A DNA stretch of 64,000 nt, from assembly GCF_021018805.1 (NCBI RefSeq), contig NC_086254.1, forward strand, positions 28,147,300-28,211,299, written 5' to 3'. The position numbers were made by a program, and so were the translations under genes. Positions 1-14,060 of this stretch are shown here, one piece after another. Every line of letters starts with the position of its first letter. Position 1 is the stretch's first letter. The notes under the pieces were generated by a model that did not search any database, had not been told where the DNA came from, and was given only the letters and a program-made list of their open reading frames with translations. Source of the stretch: Prinia subflava (lineage: Eukaryota > Chordata > Aves > Passeriformes > Cisticolidae).

Positions 1-1769
1 GGCTGCACCTGCAGCTCAGCCAGGATAAGGCCACCAGAGCCACGTGGGGAGCCGAGGTCACCACAGCTTCAGGGAGCTGAGCAAGTTCACCCAGCCTGCT
101 CACCACACCGATTGCTTTTACTGGAAAATAAAATTTGCATTGAAATACCTACTCTTGCAGTCCTGGTGGCACCATCTTTCATCACAGGAGGCTGCCAGAA
201 GAGCCCAAATCTTTTTGTCTTGCAACCTGATTAGGAGCCAATTAAATACATGGTGGAGAAGGGCCCTGCACCCACTGCCCTTCTGCACCACCTGGTTTTG
301 CCATCATGTGTTCACCAGTCAAGTACATCTAAATACGCTCTAAATGCATCCTAAATACATGCATGAAACTCAGTCCAGACCACCACAACAATCTGGTTTT
401 GCAATGTGGTTCCTTTAGGACCATCAGGGGCTAAAAATCATTGCATTATTCTAAAGAAATGTGCATCTCAGTGCTGGACACTCCTGTCTTTGATGTACAG
501 GGACATCACACCAACAGGGACAGGCCATTAATCCTTTGCAGGAACCACTCTCCACCTCTCTCAGCTCTACCATATCTGTTCCACAGGAGATTACACGGCA
601 AGAAAAGGGACTGGCACATCTCCCTGTCACCACAATTTAAAGAACAATCTGTTCCTCAGGAACTAGGAAACCAGTGAGCATTTGGGCTACCTTAAAAAGG
701 GTTATGCAGGGCTATGTGTTTGCTACTTAACTCCCAGAAGCTGAACACTAAATTTACATGTTTTTTTATTCTTGTGAGCACCACTGATGCCTGGCAGGCT
801 AACCCTGTGCCCTGCTCACCCTGGACACGGTGCCTCACCCTGTCATCCCTTCCTTCTGCTGCAATGCAAAAAAAAAAGAAAAAAAATCAAGGAATCTGAT
901 TTTTATAAGTATATCTCTTTGAGCTATGCCCGTCTTCCCTTTAGTACAGGATTTGGGGCTCACATTTTGGGCTGCTCCTTTTTTAACACATCGAACCATA
1001 GCAAGACTCATCTGGCTGAGGTGTGTTGCAGCACCAAAAGGAGGTCACCCCGGGGATCTGCTTGTTTTTCATTTCCCTAATGTCAGTGTGGGGTGAGTGT
1101 GACGGCTGGAACGTGACACATTAAAGAAATCAGGCTGCTCCCACCAAGCTCTGACTAAGCAGCTGGAGAGGAGCTCGTGAGCATCCCACCAGGAAGGTCC
1201 CCTGCTCCCTGGGGTGGACACCACCCCACAGAGGAGGGCAGGAGCTCAGCCCCTGTGGGAGATCCGTGCTGGCCCCTTCACCCCACTCAACGTGGGTCCA
1301 GGAGAGGTCCCTGTACGTCTCTGGTGGATGGGCAGGATTTGGTGGCATCCCACCTGCCACAACAACCCTGTGTGAAGGTGAGGGCTTGCCATGAACCACC
1401 ACTCCTCAGGGTTTGGAGATGGACAGTCGAGACTGTCCGACCACATTTACCCCAAATTCTGGTGTAAGAGATCATCTGGGAATGGATCTGTGTGAAATAA
1501 CCCTGCTTTCCTCAGTTCTGAGGAGTGAAAGGAGTCACAGAAGAGGCACTTCTGCAAGGAGAAACCCTGGAATCCAGGGAAGCCCCTCATCCACTCTCTG
1601 TGCTCCCCCCATGCCAGCACAGCCATGCAGTGCAGGCAGGACACTGGAGAGAGAGGTGGCTTGTCTGGGTGGAAAGGGAAGAACAAATGGGATGGGAATG
1701 GTACAAGGAAATTTTAATAGAATTAGGCAGGGAGGAAATGTTCCTTCTTATTATAATTTAAGTCCATGC

Positions 1770-1880
1770 ACTTGCTTAATTAACTAAATGTGTGGTGCAC
1801 AGTATGCAGATGAAAAATGCACCCAAACTATTTTTAACACAGTTAAAGAGATGCATTAGGGTTGTAAATTCTAAGTAGGA
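1770..1880. promoter_or_regulatory. AT-rich candidate intronic element with MEF2-type site
   Basis: An AT-rich block inside KCNQ2 intron 1 contains a TTAATTAA palindrome just after 1,775 and CTATTTTTAA at 1,828-1,837, which fits the MEF2 consensus YTAWWWWTAR exactly. Enhancer function is inferred from motif content only. No conservation data were available. Confidence 0.2.
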
Positions 1881-4800
1881 AATGCAAGAATTATGTTGGT
1901 TCCTGAGCACACAGCTTTAAAAGTGCCTGAATCCAGGCTGTTTTCTTACCACTGTTCCAAATGCAGCCCCTTCTTCAGCTCAGGGACCAAACCTGAGCAG
2001 GTCACTCAGGGAGCAGCAAATGTGATACCTCAGACCTTGGGGGTGCCCAGTGCGAGCACCTTGCTTAGGCTGGCACAGAACACAGTGATCCCTCCCAAAA
2101 TCAGATAAAAAATCACTTTCAAGTGTTACAGCCCTTCCTGAGCACAGGACAGGTTACAGAAACCAAGCCAAAAGGACTAGAAGAAAAAAAAAAAAGATTA
2201 ATTCAGAATAATAAAATGGAAAAAATTTGGAAGCCAACTGCCCACCTGTACAGAGAACTGAACTGAGATCTAAGTGCTGCTGCACCCCTCAAAAAGCCTG
2301 ACCTGCTATTTAGACACAGCTCAACTTTTCCAGTTTCAGCTCAGCTTTGAACAGAATGAAGCCATGTGCTGCACTGTTAAGGATCTGCCAAAAAAAAAAA
2401 AAAAAAAAAATTAAAAAAAGGGGGTGGGAATAGAAAAGAAAGATGTTGAGAGAAGTACTGGGAGAAGGTGAGAGATAAAGGAGGCTCAGACTTCTGGGAG
2501 CTAGAGATTATCTCTAGCTACACTTAAAAATGGGGCCCAGCAGGCTCAGCTGTCCATGGGGTTGTGCAAAACATATGTAATATATCATATATATCACACA
2601 CACAGCTCCCAAGAGCAGGTCACCCAGTTGTGTCAGTGTAGGAAGAGCTATTAAATACAAAAATGAATCATAACACAGAAATATAAAGCTCTGCTTCTGC
2701 TCACAGAGGTAGCGGCGCTTTTAGAGAGGCAACATCTGAGATGAGACCAGGCTGGGGGAGTGAGAGATTCCCTGGTTTGAATTTCCCTGATTTCTTATGC
2801 ATGAAATGCTGTGAAAGGGAGTGATCGACAGCAGGAAGAGGTGGGGAATGAAATCAGAGGGATTGGATCTAGGATGCAGCACTGGAAATAAATGCAACCT
2901 GCACAGGCAGAGCATCAGTGGCCCCGTGCAGAATCAGCCTGGGCCTCTGCAGGCAGGAATTTAGCAGAGGTACTTACCCAGAGGCACCTCTCATATTTAT
3001 TAAAATATCTCCATGCTGGGAGAGTCCCAACAGTTTTTGTCTTGGCTTTGGGTGCAGGGAGCTGTCTGAGCAGCTCTGTGCCTGGAAAGGCAGCTGGGTC
3101 TGTGAGCAGCTCTACGAGATAAAACCCAGCCTTGCATCACAAACTCACTCACACTGGAAATAAATCTCCCTGCAAGAAAGTCCCTGTGAGCAGCAGGGGC
3201 AGGGAAATAGGGGTGCTGGCAGCAGAGAGGGCTGACTGAACCCAGGACAGCAGCAGGACAGGGCATCCTCATCCACAGACTTCAGGACTTCCATTCCTGC
3301 AGGATGCAGGAAGGGTGCTAAAGGTGCTAAAGGTTCCTAAAAGTGCTTTTGTGCTCCAGGCTTTGGCACAAAATGAGGTTTGGGACACGAGGAGACAAAG
3401 GGACCCCGACAGCACAGGTGGGGCACTGCACTGGCCTGCGGGACATGGGAATGGCTCCAGCTCTTCCATACAAACTTTGTGACCTTGAGGCGGTCTTGTC
3501 ATCCTCCCACACCTTGAATAAGCTTTTCATCTGTCCTGTCTGTCTGCATTACTGACTCCCAGCTACAGAACCCATTCCAACACTCACAGACCTGGCACAG
3601 GCCATTCCAGGCTCACCCGGGCAGCAAAGGGGGGATAACTGATGCATGAGCTGACCCTGATAACTTTGTGGGTAGATTCCCACATCCTTCAGCTCTGCAA
3701 ACACTGTAACAGTGAACTGCCAAGGCTAAACCTATCATGCATGTAGTATAGAAAACTAGAGTCCACAGAACTTCCCAATACCCTAAAAAAATAATGATAT
3801 TACCAACTCTTCACAGACATTGGTTCAATTACCACTTCAGCCCTGAATTCAGCCTCCATTTCCCAGCAGGTGCAGGAGGGGTGGGGGCAGAGGCTGGTTC
3901 TGCAGGGCTCCCCGTGGTGCCACAGCAGATCTAAGTGGAGTCACAAGCCCAGAACAAACGCAGCTGCTGGGGCTGGGGGCGATGCAGCTCCGTGGTGAGA
4001 GCCAAGGGGCACTGGGAACAGCCTGGCACAGGAACGGGGCACGCTGGGGTGACCCTGGCAGCACTCCTGGCTGCCCAAGCAAATGCCACCACAGGGAGAC
4101 AAACAGGTCAGAAGTTAAGAGAGAGCAGCTGAAGAAGCCAAAGGTGTTTGTAAAGCCCTCACAGCCAGAGCCACCCCTGCTGTTTGTCATTTGGCTTTCA
4201 GCCCTTTCCATCTCTGTCACGGTCACCCCAGTGTCCCCCAGCTGGGGTCTCACCTGTGTTTAAGAGCCCACAGTGCTCACAGCATCCCCTCCCTCAGCGC
4301 ACACACAGGCAATAACCCAGCTCACAGCGTGAACACTTGGCCCCTCCACACGGTTCTGGGAGATTCACAAACCACCCACAACTCCAGAGGATGGACAGGA
4401 GCACAAAAGGTGCTCAGGATGCCCAGTGCTGGACTTCACACTCCTCATGGTAGCTGCAGCTGAGCTCCACAGATGCTCTGTCTTCTCCTCTCCCATTTCC
4501 CTGGGGAGATGAGCTTCCCCAAGGACCCCAACCTGCTGCAGTGCTCGGCAAATCCCCCCCTCCCCTCAGCCAGGATCTCCCCTCTGCGACCGGTCCCACC
4601 AACACCTCCAAGGAAGGCCTCAATGTACAAAATGGCTGAGGAGCAGAAAGCACATCCCAATCCCTGATCTTACAGCAGCATAACAGCAAAAGGATAGAGA
4701 GGGGGAAAAACCCGAAAAGGCCCCAAAAATCCTTTTGCCGTGGCTGATAGAGGTCCTGGCCTTGACGAAAAATACAAAGAAAACAAAACAAAACCATTGG

Positions 4801-5591
4801 CACCAAGGGTAGGAACAGCTCAGCCTGAGCCCAGGCCTGCGGAAGAGCCCGGTGGGACTGTGGAAAGTCCCAGAGGGAAGGGAGTTGCAGTAACACCGAG
4901 ATTTATCTTGACCCTCCCTTCGCAATCCTGGGAACAACGGGAAGTCATCTGCGCTCCTATGCAGCAACGCTTCAGAGATCCAGGGGATCCTTGTGCCAAA
5001 CGCGGCTCAGCCGGGCCATTTCTGCCCAAACCCCGGGTACCAGGGGGAGATGTGCACCCGGGGATGCTCCTTTGTTTACCGCTCGGCTGTACAGGCAGGG
5101 AGCCCCAGACACTGATTAGCATTTCCTTCTAGACACATCTCCCATTCAGACGCTTCCCACGGGGGACAAGAAATACCTCCAGAACCCTGAGCAGAGCCCC
5201 AGAACCAAGCCCGGCCCCAAAGCGACTGCAGGCACCCAGCAGGCAAAGATGGGGCCGGGGAGGGAAGGATGCTGGGGGGTGGGGGGGAGGAGAGACGGTG
5301 CCTGAGCAGAGCTTTTTGTTCCTCTGCTCACAGCATTGCTATGGTGATTTCAAGCAAGACGGAGGAACAGTTGCTACCCATCACTCCCGCTGCTCCAGCC
5401 CCCTGCACCGACCGCATGAGCAGCCCCCTTCCCCCGCAAGCAGGAGCGGGCAGGGGGAGACAGGGGCTCGGTGCATCGCACCTCTGCTGGGAGCCACCCC
5501 CCAGCTCTGCAGGGGCTGCTCCTTCCCCCCCGCCCCCTTCCCCGGATGGCCATCACCGCCCCGTCCCCGGGCACCGCCTGGGCTGGGGCGA

Positions 5592-5626
<35 letters not shown>
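5592..5626 (+). repeat. (GGGATGC)5 microsatellite
   Basis: Five perfect copies of the 7-mer GGGATGC lie in KCNQ2 intron 1, about 250 bp past the exon 1 donor. Confidence 0.95.
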
Positions 5627-5875
5627 AGCGCCGGCCCGGCCGGGCGGCCCGGCTGCTCTCGGAGAGGATGGGGGGGAGCGGCTCAGCCGCCGCCCCCCGC
5701 AGCATCCCCCGGGGCTCCCCAACCAGCCCTGGCACCCGGCATCCCCTCCCCGCACCCGCTCTGCAGCTGGAGCATCCTTCCTCTCCGGCGCATTTGGGGC
5801 GCTGAGGGGCTGCAGGAGGGCACCCCGAGCTGGGGGGGTCTCCGCCATCAGGTTTGCCCCCCACCCTTTTACTCA

Positions 5876-6409
<534 letters not shown>

Positions 6410-6799
6410 TCAAAATTTTAAAAAAGCGGCTCCAGCCGTGCCTCCTCCCCCCAAGGAAAGCAGTGTCTGGCGTTGTTGCCCCGAATGTCGGTCCCCCCTA
6501 AAGCAGGGTCTGACATCCCGCACTCAGATCAAGAGGCAACATCTTCCCCTTGCCCCCAACCCAGTGTCTGCTCCCCAAACCAGGCTCTGGCACCCCCTCA
6601 GAACCCCCGCGGGGGCTCCTTCTGCGCCCCCGGCAAGGGCTGGGCCGTGCCCTGCCTTGGGGCGCCCATCCCCGCGGTCCCCCTGGCTGCGGGTGCAGAA
6701 GTGTCACAGGAGGGACCCAGCCCATGCCCCACCTCCAGGAGCCCACTCGGCAACAGAGCTCCTCGACCTCTCCAAGAATCCCAGGGTGCAAAGTCATTC

Positions 6800-9700
6800 C
6801 TTTCCTCCACGCTTCCCAAAGGCCCGAGCTATCATCTTGGAAGCCCAAACTCAGCTTTCATGCTGAAACTGCACCATGGCATGGACACCAAGCTGTTCAG
6901 AAGCCAAACTCCCAGAGCAGAAAGTCCATCTCGAGCTGTGCTGGCCCAAACCAGCTCTTTAACACCCCACTATTTATAGCAGCAGTAGCATTTTCCCCTC
7001 TTACACCATGGCTGGATTCTGCCCCAAGGAGTATTTCCTCCTGACACACCTTCGCTGGACTCAGGAGAAGACAGGCAGACTGCAGAAGGTAGGACAGAGA
7101 TGCCTGCCCCTCATAATTATCCTCCATGGAAAGGGTTCTTTGCAGTGCAATGGGAAGACCTGCAATCAAATAAAATCAAGCCCAAATCATCAACTCCTTC
7201 CCAGTGACATTTCTATCCCTTACAACCCAAAAAAATCACCGGTGATCTGTGAACTGTAAACCTCTGTATGTTCTTTGTAAGTAAAACAAGGCTTTAGGAC
7301 AAAGGTTTTTGTATGTAAATTAAATTGCAAGCTCGGGTAAACTGCTCCTTTCATCATAAATACCTAGACACAATGTTAGTAGGGAAGCAGCAAAATGGTG
7401 GCCCCGAGTTTTATGGCTGCAGGAGCCACCCAGGATTGGGTTTCATTGGAAAACCAGCTTTTCCTGAAATTCATATTTAAATGAGAAAATCAACATAACT
7501 TTTCAGAGTGCACTTCCCAAGTCCTGGCTTTCTGGTCCTCTCCTAATTTCTCGGGAGGATCCCAGTGAGAACTAATGGATAAGAGGAGCACTGAGATTAA
7601 AGCTGCTGCCTCTCACTCCCCAAATCCTGTCATGCACATTGAGAGAAGAGCAAGCGTGGAGCAGCCCTACATTTTTTATGAACAGAACGTTTCCTGTGAC
7701 CCATATTCTCTCCAACACATGGCTGAAAGAGAAGCCATCTCTGCAAGGCAGGCAGAAAACTAAAGCTGGGTTAAATACTGGGAAAAACAGATCTGCAAGT
7801 ATGTCAGCAAATAAATTGCTCAATTCAATGAGGGGGCATTCTATTCATTATTTGAGAACACTTGTAAGATCATTAGTGTTCTTTAATAGGGTGGCCAATT
7901 ACGAATGTGCCTGGCACTAATGTACAAAGTGCATTATTATAGATCCAGTGACGCAGTCCCAAAGCAGGAAATATCCCCCTCCACAAAAAGGCCAACAACA
8001 AACAAAGGAAGCAATTTTCAATTAACAAATTCAAGATTACAAATAGTCTGTGAGCCCTAAAGAAGAATCTAAATTCAACTCACTCCTCTTTGCCTAATTA
8101 GTTGGTCATTTGCAGTGTCACAGTGCAGCACAGCTTTGGGTACTCTGCATCTCTGAGACCACCAGAAATGGGGAGTGGGAAGGGCAAGGGGTGGGATCTG
8201 ACCCTTCCCAAGCCATGGGTGGGCTGAGGAAAGGCACAGTGTGGTTGTAGGGACTGTCAGGGATTGTTGCTTCACTCGGGAGGGAGGCAAAACCTCAAAG
8301 ACAAGCAAGACCTTGAGAGCAAGTGGCATCAAGGATTGCCTCCTTTTGTGAACAGAGTGGTCTTCAGAAGGTGGAAAAGGCCTGAAATTGTGGGTCACAG
8401 CCTCTTCTAGCTTCACCCCTTCTTTCTTTTTACCTTGGACTCTTAAGGCATGTCTAACTCCTTTTTTTTATAATATTCCATGGGTTGGCACTGCCAGTTG
8501 CAGTTGAGTGTTCAGAGGCACGTGGCTCTCCCCTTTCCACCCCCACATGGCACTCACAGGAGCTGTCCCTTGATCCAGCCTCCAGGCCAGGCCAGTTGCA
8601 GCAGTCTCAGGGAACAAGTGAGACACAAACACACACAGAGCTGTGATGTCCTGCACGGAGCCTGCAGCAGGTAATTTTGGAGATGAAGTCACTTGTGTGC
8701 CACTTCTGCTGGGTGGCAGAAGACAAGACAGCCATTAACACTTGCAATTAATGAGGTGCATAAAAGCAGCAGTGGGAAGGTGCTTTTATCTGATCCAAGG
8801 ACACTGTGTCTCCACAAACAAACAGAATTACTGAGTCAGTCCTTTGCTTTCAACACTGGTGATGGCTTTAAAACACAAACACCATGGCAGATAGCTCAGA
8901 CCCTGAAGGTAGGATGGAATCCATCAATCCATGTTAAGACACAGAAAGTCCATGCTCCATCCCCTGGAGAATTTTGAGATGTAGTAAGAAATGACTGATG
9001 TGAAATATGTAGAATGACTCCAGGGATAGATTTCTGCTTGAAACACTGAACCAGAGCCCTTTCTCCATCCCCGCCCAGCTGGTGGTTTGTGTGAACTGTG
9101 CTACCCGTAGCCTGGGTTTTGTCACTCACAGCTCTCTCCCAGAGCTATTTTCAAACTCTAAAGCAGATGGCTTTACCTCCCCTTGTACAGGATGCTGTAA
9201 CATCCCAGCAACACTAACCTGCCAAGGGAAAAGATATCACCAGCTCGGTCTTTCTGCACCCAGTGTCCACCCATCTCACTCTGCTTCAGCTCCACCTCAC
9301 CTCCCACCACCCCCATCCTCCTCTCTGAGCAGAAAACAGCCCTCAAGAACCCCTATCTATTGATTATTCCTGTCTCTTTCCTGCTTGACTCTTCCCAACA
9401 CCCAATCAGTCTTGGCTTTGAAACCAGCAGCCCTGACCCAAGAGAGGTTGGTTCATACAAGGAACTCGACCTGGAAGGAGAAGCTTCCCCAGCAGAAGGT
9501 GGAGCCCTCAGGGAAGAAAAGCTGTAAGAAAGAAAATTCATGTGCACAAGTGGAGAAATCTAGATATTTCCAAAGGAGAAAGGTGAGTGTGACATTTCTG
9601 GCTGGAATAGAAGGCAATGCTCAGCCAAAGCTTCCACATTTGGGATGAAGATTTGGGCACACTGCAGAGCATTTGCAGCATTTGTGGTGAGGACACTGGT

Positions 9701-12700
9701 GCAGAGGGGCCACCTCGAGAGCAAGAGGGTTCAAACTGGGCAGAGAACAAAGGCTGCTTTTGGCAATCTGTCACAACCACAGTACCAGCACTGATCTTTT
9801 AAACTTTTTTCTTTTTTTAATCACCTGAAATGAAGATGCGCCAGATGGTTTTCCAGTTCTGATCAAATCTGACAGTCATCAGTTTCAATGCTAATTAAGT
9901 TTCTATCAATTTCAATCAAAACTAGAAGCCTTGCTAGACAGAGGCTCCCCAATGGCTCCTTCTTCCCTCTTCAAAGGAGATTTTAAAGTGTATCCTCATC
10001 TTTACCAGGCACAGGAAAAGGTGTCCATGAGGAGGCCACGCCTCCCAGCCACTGAAAATCTTCAATCAGAATTTGCAAGCAACATGCTGATAAGAAGAAG
10101 CCAGGCTCCCTTCATCCTGCTGCTGACAGAGCTGCTTATTTTATATTACATATTTATTGGATGCAAAATTTCTGTGCCGCCATCCATCTTCCTGCCCTGT
10201 TCTTAGACAGCACTGACCTCATTGGAGGCTGCTCCAGAAAAACCTGGGACAAATCCTGCTGTATGAGATCAGCTTAAGCTGCAGCTGGAAGTGTCTGACT
10301 GTATGAACAGAAATCTCCCCAAGTTACACTGAATTGGCTTGGGAGACACACATGTTCCATTCTTAACTAAAAATTTATGTTCCTCCTTTCTAAGGGTGAT
10401 TAAAATTGCTGAGGTCTAAATATTAATTTGTGCTGTGGAGGCCTGACTCTAAGGAAAACTGGGTTCTGGAAAGAAAAGCTGTTTGACTGGGCATGTGGAA
10501 GGAGAAACAAGTGGAAAAAAACCCCAATATTAAGGTGAATTCTCTTGAATTAAATTGTGTGACTCTCAGAGCACCCACAAAGCTGAAAGTAAGTCATGGA
10601 GGGACCAGGACCCAGCCCATTTCCCTGTCACCTTTAGACTTCTGTTCTTCTGCCTTGTCCAGTCCACACAGACCCTTCTCCTGGCAAATTCCCCACTGGC
10701 CAGGTCTCCTTCCCCATCTCTCCTCTCCATGCTTCCATCACTGCCCTCGCCTCCTTTGGGACCACGTGTAATTCCCTTTCTTCATTTATACTGTTACCTT
10801 GAAGGTATTTTTAGCCCGTGACCACAGTTGCCCCTGAGCCTTCCTTTTCCCAGACTCTGTAAATTTAGCTCTCTTAGTCATCCCTCACGTCTCCCAGTGC
10901 TCACATTGTTCCTCCTGACCTCCTTGGGTTTCCTCCTCCTCCTGCACCCAACAAGGACCAAAGCCACACCGTCAAATTGCTGTCACCTCAGTGCTCCCTG
11001 ACCTCATCCCCCAGGACAAGGCTGCTCCAGGACCTCCTCCACGCCCTGATGGCCACCACAAGCTCCTTGGGGATGGCCACTCAGAGATGGAGCAGCTTTC
11101 CCACCAAGAGCCCCCTTGCAGTGTCTCCAAACCAGCGCTGTGCTCCCCACATTGCACAACTTTAAAGCAACAAAACTCAACTCGGTCTCACCTGGGAGCT
11201 CTTCCAGCCCTGTCTGCTTTCAGGAGCTTGGAATCCGGCTCAGGACTGGCTCTGCTCCCAGTAAAGCACCTCCCAGAACCATAACTGCATCCTGGCTGTG
11301 ACCCAGTCCCACAAAGCCCATTAGGAGCTTTGTTCCCATTCAAGCACCTGCCTCCCACTGACTTCAAAGCTGAATCGAAACCTGCATGAATATTTAGGGA
11401 CTGGAGGTTGTCATCCGAAAGAAACAAGCCCATACTGAAATAGCTGATTCTGACACATCATCTCTGCAAGGAGAGGCACATCAGATTGCTCTGTGCTTTA
11501 TCCCAACGTGGCAAGGAAACCAGCTCAAATAAACAGGCTCCAAATGGCCCCAAACGGGCTGGGAGGGACCCTCTAGAGCCCCAAGCTCTGTAGGTGCTGG
11601 GGGCAAGAAAGGGGTGTTGGTGTGTAGGGCAGGAGATGCTGGGGCAGGATGTGATGGGGATTCCAGCTCTGTTGGGGTCACAGCAGTGGGGAGCTGTGCT
11701 GGATCAGAGGGGTCTGTGAGGGAGATAATCCCACCTGATCTCATCCCAGGGATGGGGCGTTCCTTAGGGAAGAGCAGGGAGAGGGAGGACGAGGCACTGG
11801 CTGGGAGGGTCCCTGCCAGCAGGAGGGGAGCAGCACGAGGAGATGCAAAACCTCTAAACCTGCATGGAGAAATTTCTTTTTCATTTTTGATGCAAAAGCT
11901 TTTTTTCAATTTATTTCTTTCTTTTTGAAATGTCGAAATCCACAGATTTTTCAAGTAAGAAAACCAAATCCAATTACTAAAATGCTGAAAAGCTTTAAGG
12001 CTGATTATTTTACCTCTTCATTATTGAGATTAAAAAAAAATCTTCCAAATTTAAAAAAAAATCTGCTTTCCATTTTGTCCATGTAAGTCTTTTTCCATTT
12101 CAAAAATGTTAAAGAATATTAGATTTTGATTTTCATTAGGAGGGTTGCTTTTGATCCATGTTTCAGGTTAAAAAATGGATGTATTCTGTTGGGAAGCTGC
12201 CAGGCAGACGTGGCTGTCTCCATGCTCCTGCCTCTGTCACAGCATTCCATGTGTCATCTGCAAAGAAAAACTCTTGAAGTAACTATATTTGTAGTTTCTC
12301 TGCACCGTGGGCTTTTGCTGCAGGCTTTCTTCAGCCTGGACACCTGGGAAATCAAAGGATCGTGAAAGGGCAAGGGTTCATGATTTATTTATCTTTAACC
12401 TGAGGTCTTAAGGAAAGCTGGTGTACGTGCATCTGCATGTCTCTTCCCTCCTTTGATAACTGCAGAGCTTTTGGGCAATTTTTATCTTCTTTATTAAAGA
12501 TAGAGGGGACATTTCAGATTGCTTTGAGTGAGAATATGTGATGAGAGAGAGGACAGAAATCTCCTCACTGCAGGAAACGCTGATGCACGGACACGATAAT
12601 AATGGACATCAGAGAACTCACAGGACATTACTGGAAACATAAATCCATGGGAAAATGGACACCCCTGGTTCTACTGATCATGAAATTCCCTCTTTGTGGG

Positions 12701-13300
12701 CTAACTTTGGATCCTTCATGGGAAGCACCTGCTAAACATCTCTGATGTTGGACAAGGCAGGATAAAGCACTTTGGACACGTTCCCCCAGGCAAAAATGCG
12801 GGTGCTGTGCCTGCAGGGTGACATTTCCTCACTTCCAGCCTGATTTTCATGCAACCCCTCTTTTGTTCTCACAGCTTTGCCTTGCTCACACTGTTCCCAT
12901 CCTTCGGGCATTCAGATGCTCCGGCTGTGCCCTCAAAACCTCTCGTTCAGCATCTCTGCGGGCAGGGCAGGGCAGGGGAGGCAGCTCAAACACCGAGCTG
13001 TGTCTGTAGCCCGACAGGAGCTGTCAGCTGGGCACAGTCCAGCTGCTTGGAGAGCGACTTCAGCTCCACCTGTGTGGGAAACGGGTTTGTAGAGGATTCT
13101 CAAAGCCTGACAGAAGGCTCACATATTCTTGTGCGTCTGTATGCAAACTCTGAGATGAAGTGTGCTGACTTAGAAAGGCCATGGAGTAGGGCAGACATTG
13201 AGAGAGAAATTGCACGAGAAACAAGTGTCAAGTGATGACCTTGCAAGTAGACTGGGTATTTTAGAGAAATAGAACTGTGAAAGATGCATCTTTAAAACGC
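6800..13300. other. Intergenic, KCNQ2 to EEF1A2, left part
   Basis: No gene, RNA gene or CR1 fragment was recognised. Open frames are short and resemble no known protein. AT-rich stretches occur around 7,790-7,950 and 11,880-12,130, the latter with two near-identical TTAAAAAAAAATCT runs. The GC-richer piece at 10.9-11.8 kb carries no coding signature. Confidence 0.6.
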
Positions 13301-13313
13301 CTCTCAGGACCCC

Positions 13314-13711
13314 TGTAGCAATGTATTTGCACAACTTAAGCCATTCTCTGTACCAGCCAAAATCATTGTAGATAACAAGACACCTGTCTTGTTTTCCAGA
13401 GCTCTCAGGAATTCATCAAGGTTACTGGGAAAACAACAGGATGAAAATAAGAACAACGAGCCTGAAAAGCTGTCTACAAAGAACGTAAATCCTGGATACA
13501 AGAGGTGCAGCGTGAGAATGGACATTTGACCAATTAGGTGACCTGAAGGGGATGAACCTGCCCCTCAAACCAGCGACTCGGCCAACCAGGAGTGTGTGCC
13601 CACGTGGGCTGTGGATTTTAGAATCCATAACTGGGATTGCAATGTAAACAATAAACGGCTTCTGGTGAAATCACATTGGTTCTGTTCTTCAGTTGTCCAA
13701 TTCCCCCTGCA
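13314..13711 (+). mobile_element. Decayed solo LTR of an endogenous retrovirus (ERVK-like)
   Basis: This roughly 400-bp stretch has the layout of a retroviral LTR in plus orientation. It begins TG and ends CA, with CCAAT-type boxes (GACCAAT near 13,528), a degenerate TATA region near 13,625, and an AATAAA poly(A) signal near 13,650 followed by a short R-U5-like segment. The wording resembles songbird ERVK LTRs as I remember them. Flanking hexamers GACCCC and GACGGC match at 4 of 6 bases, consistent with an old target-site duplication. No gag, pol or env frames are adjacent, so it is a solo LTR. The 5' boundary is uncertain; the element could start nearer 13,425. Confidence 0.55.
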
Positions 13712-13774
13712 GACGGCTGCCTCTGAGTCAATAAAAGAGTTAGTCCAGCACACTGGAGATGTGCTCAGCCTCGG

Positions 13775-14060
13775 CCACCCCGCCCTGTCGGCGCTTTGGG
13801 CACATTCCCCGTGCTCCCCGTGGAGGTTTTTGGGCGGGGAGGACACCAAAGCTGCTGACCTGCGGCAGCGCTTCGCTCCCGCCGTGGCTGGGATGGGAAC
13901 CGAGGCGGTGGGAGCGGAGCATCCCCGGGACCCCGCCTCCCTCCCGCCTGCCTCCAGCCACCCTCGCCGGTCACCGCGGCCCTCCCGGGCGCTGCTGGGG
14001 CAGAATCCCACTCCGTGTCCTTGGGGAGGATCTTCTGACCGCCCTGCAGGGTGAGAGGTG
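13775..14060. promoter_or_regulatory. Orphan CpG-rich patch beside the solo LTR
   Basis: CG dinucleotides are clustered here far more densely than in the surrounding intergenic DNA, but no recognisable first exon or protein is attached. It starts about 65 bp beyond the LTR end. It could be an unannotated promoter (for example of an lncRNA), a distal regulatory CpG island, or a GC-rich remnant. I cannot decide which. Confidence 0.4.

Noticed and set aside
4414..4967. 160- and 115-codon minus-strand frames with a hydrophobic run
   Set aside because: They lie in KCNQ2 intron 1, overlap one another in different frames, and show no known family or splice context.
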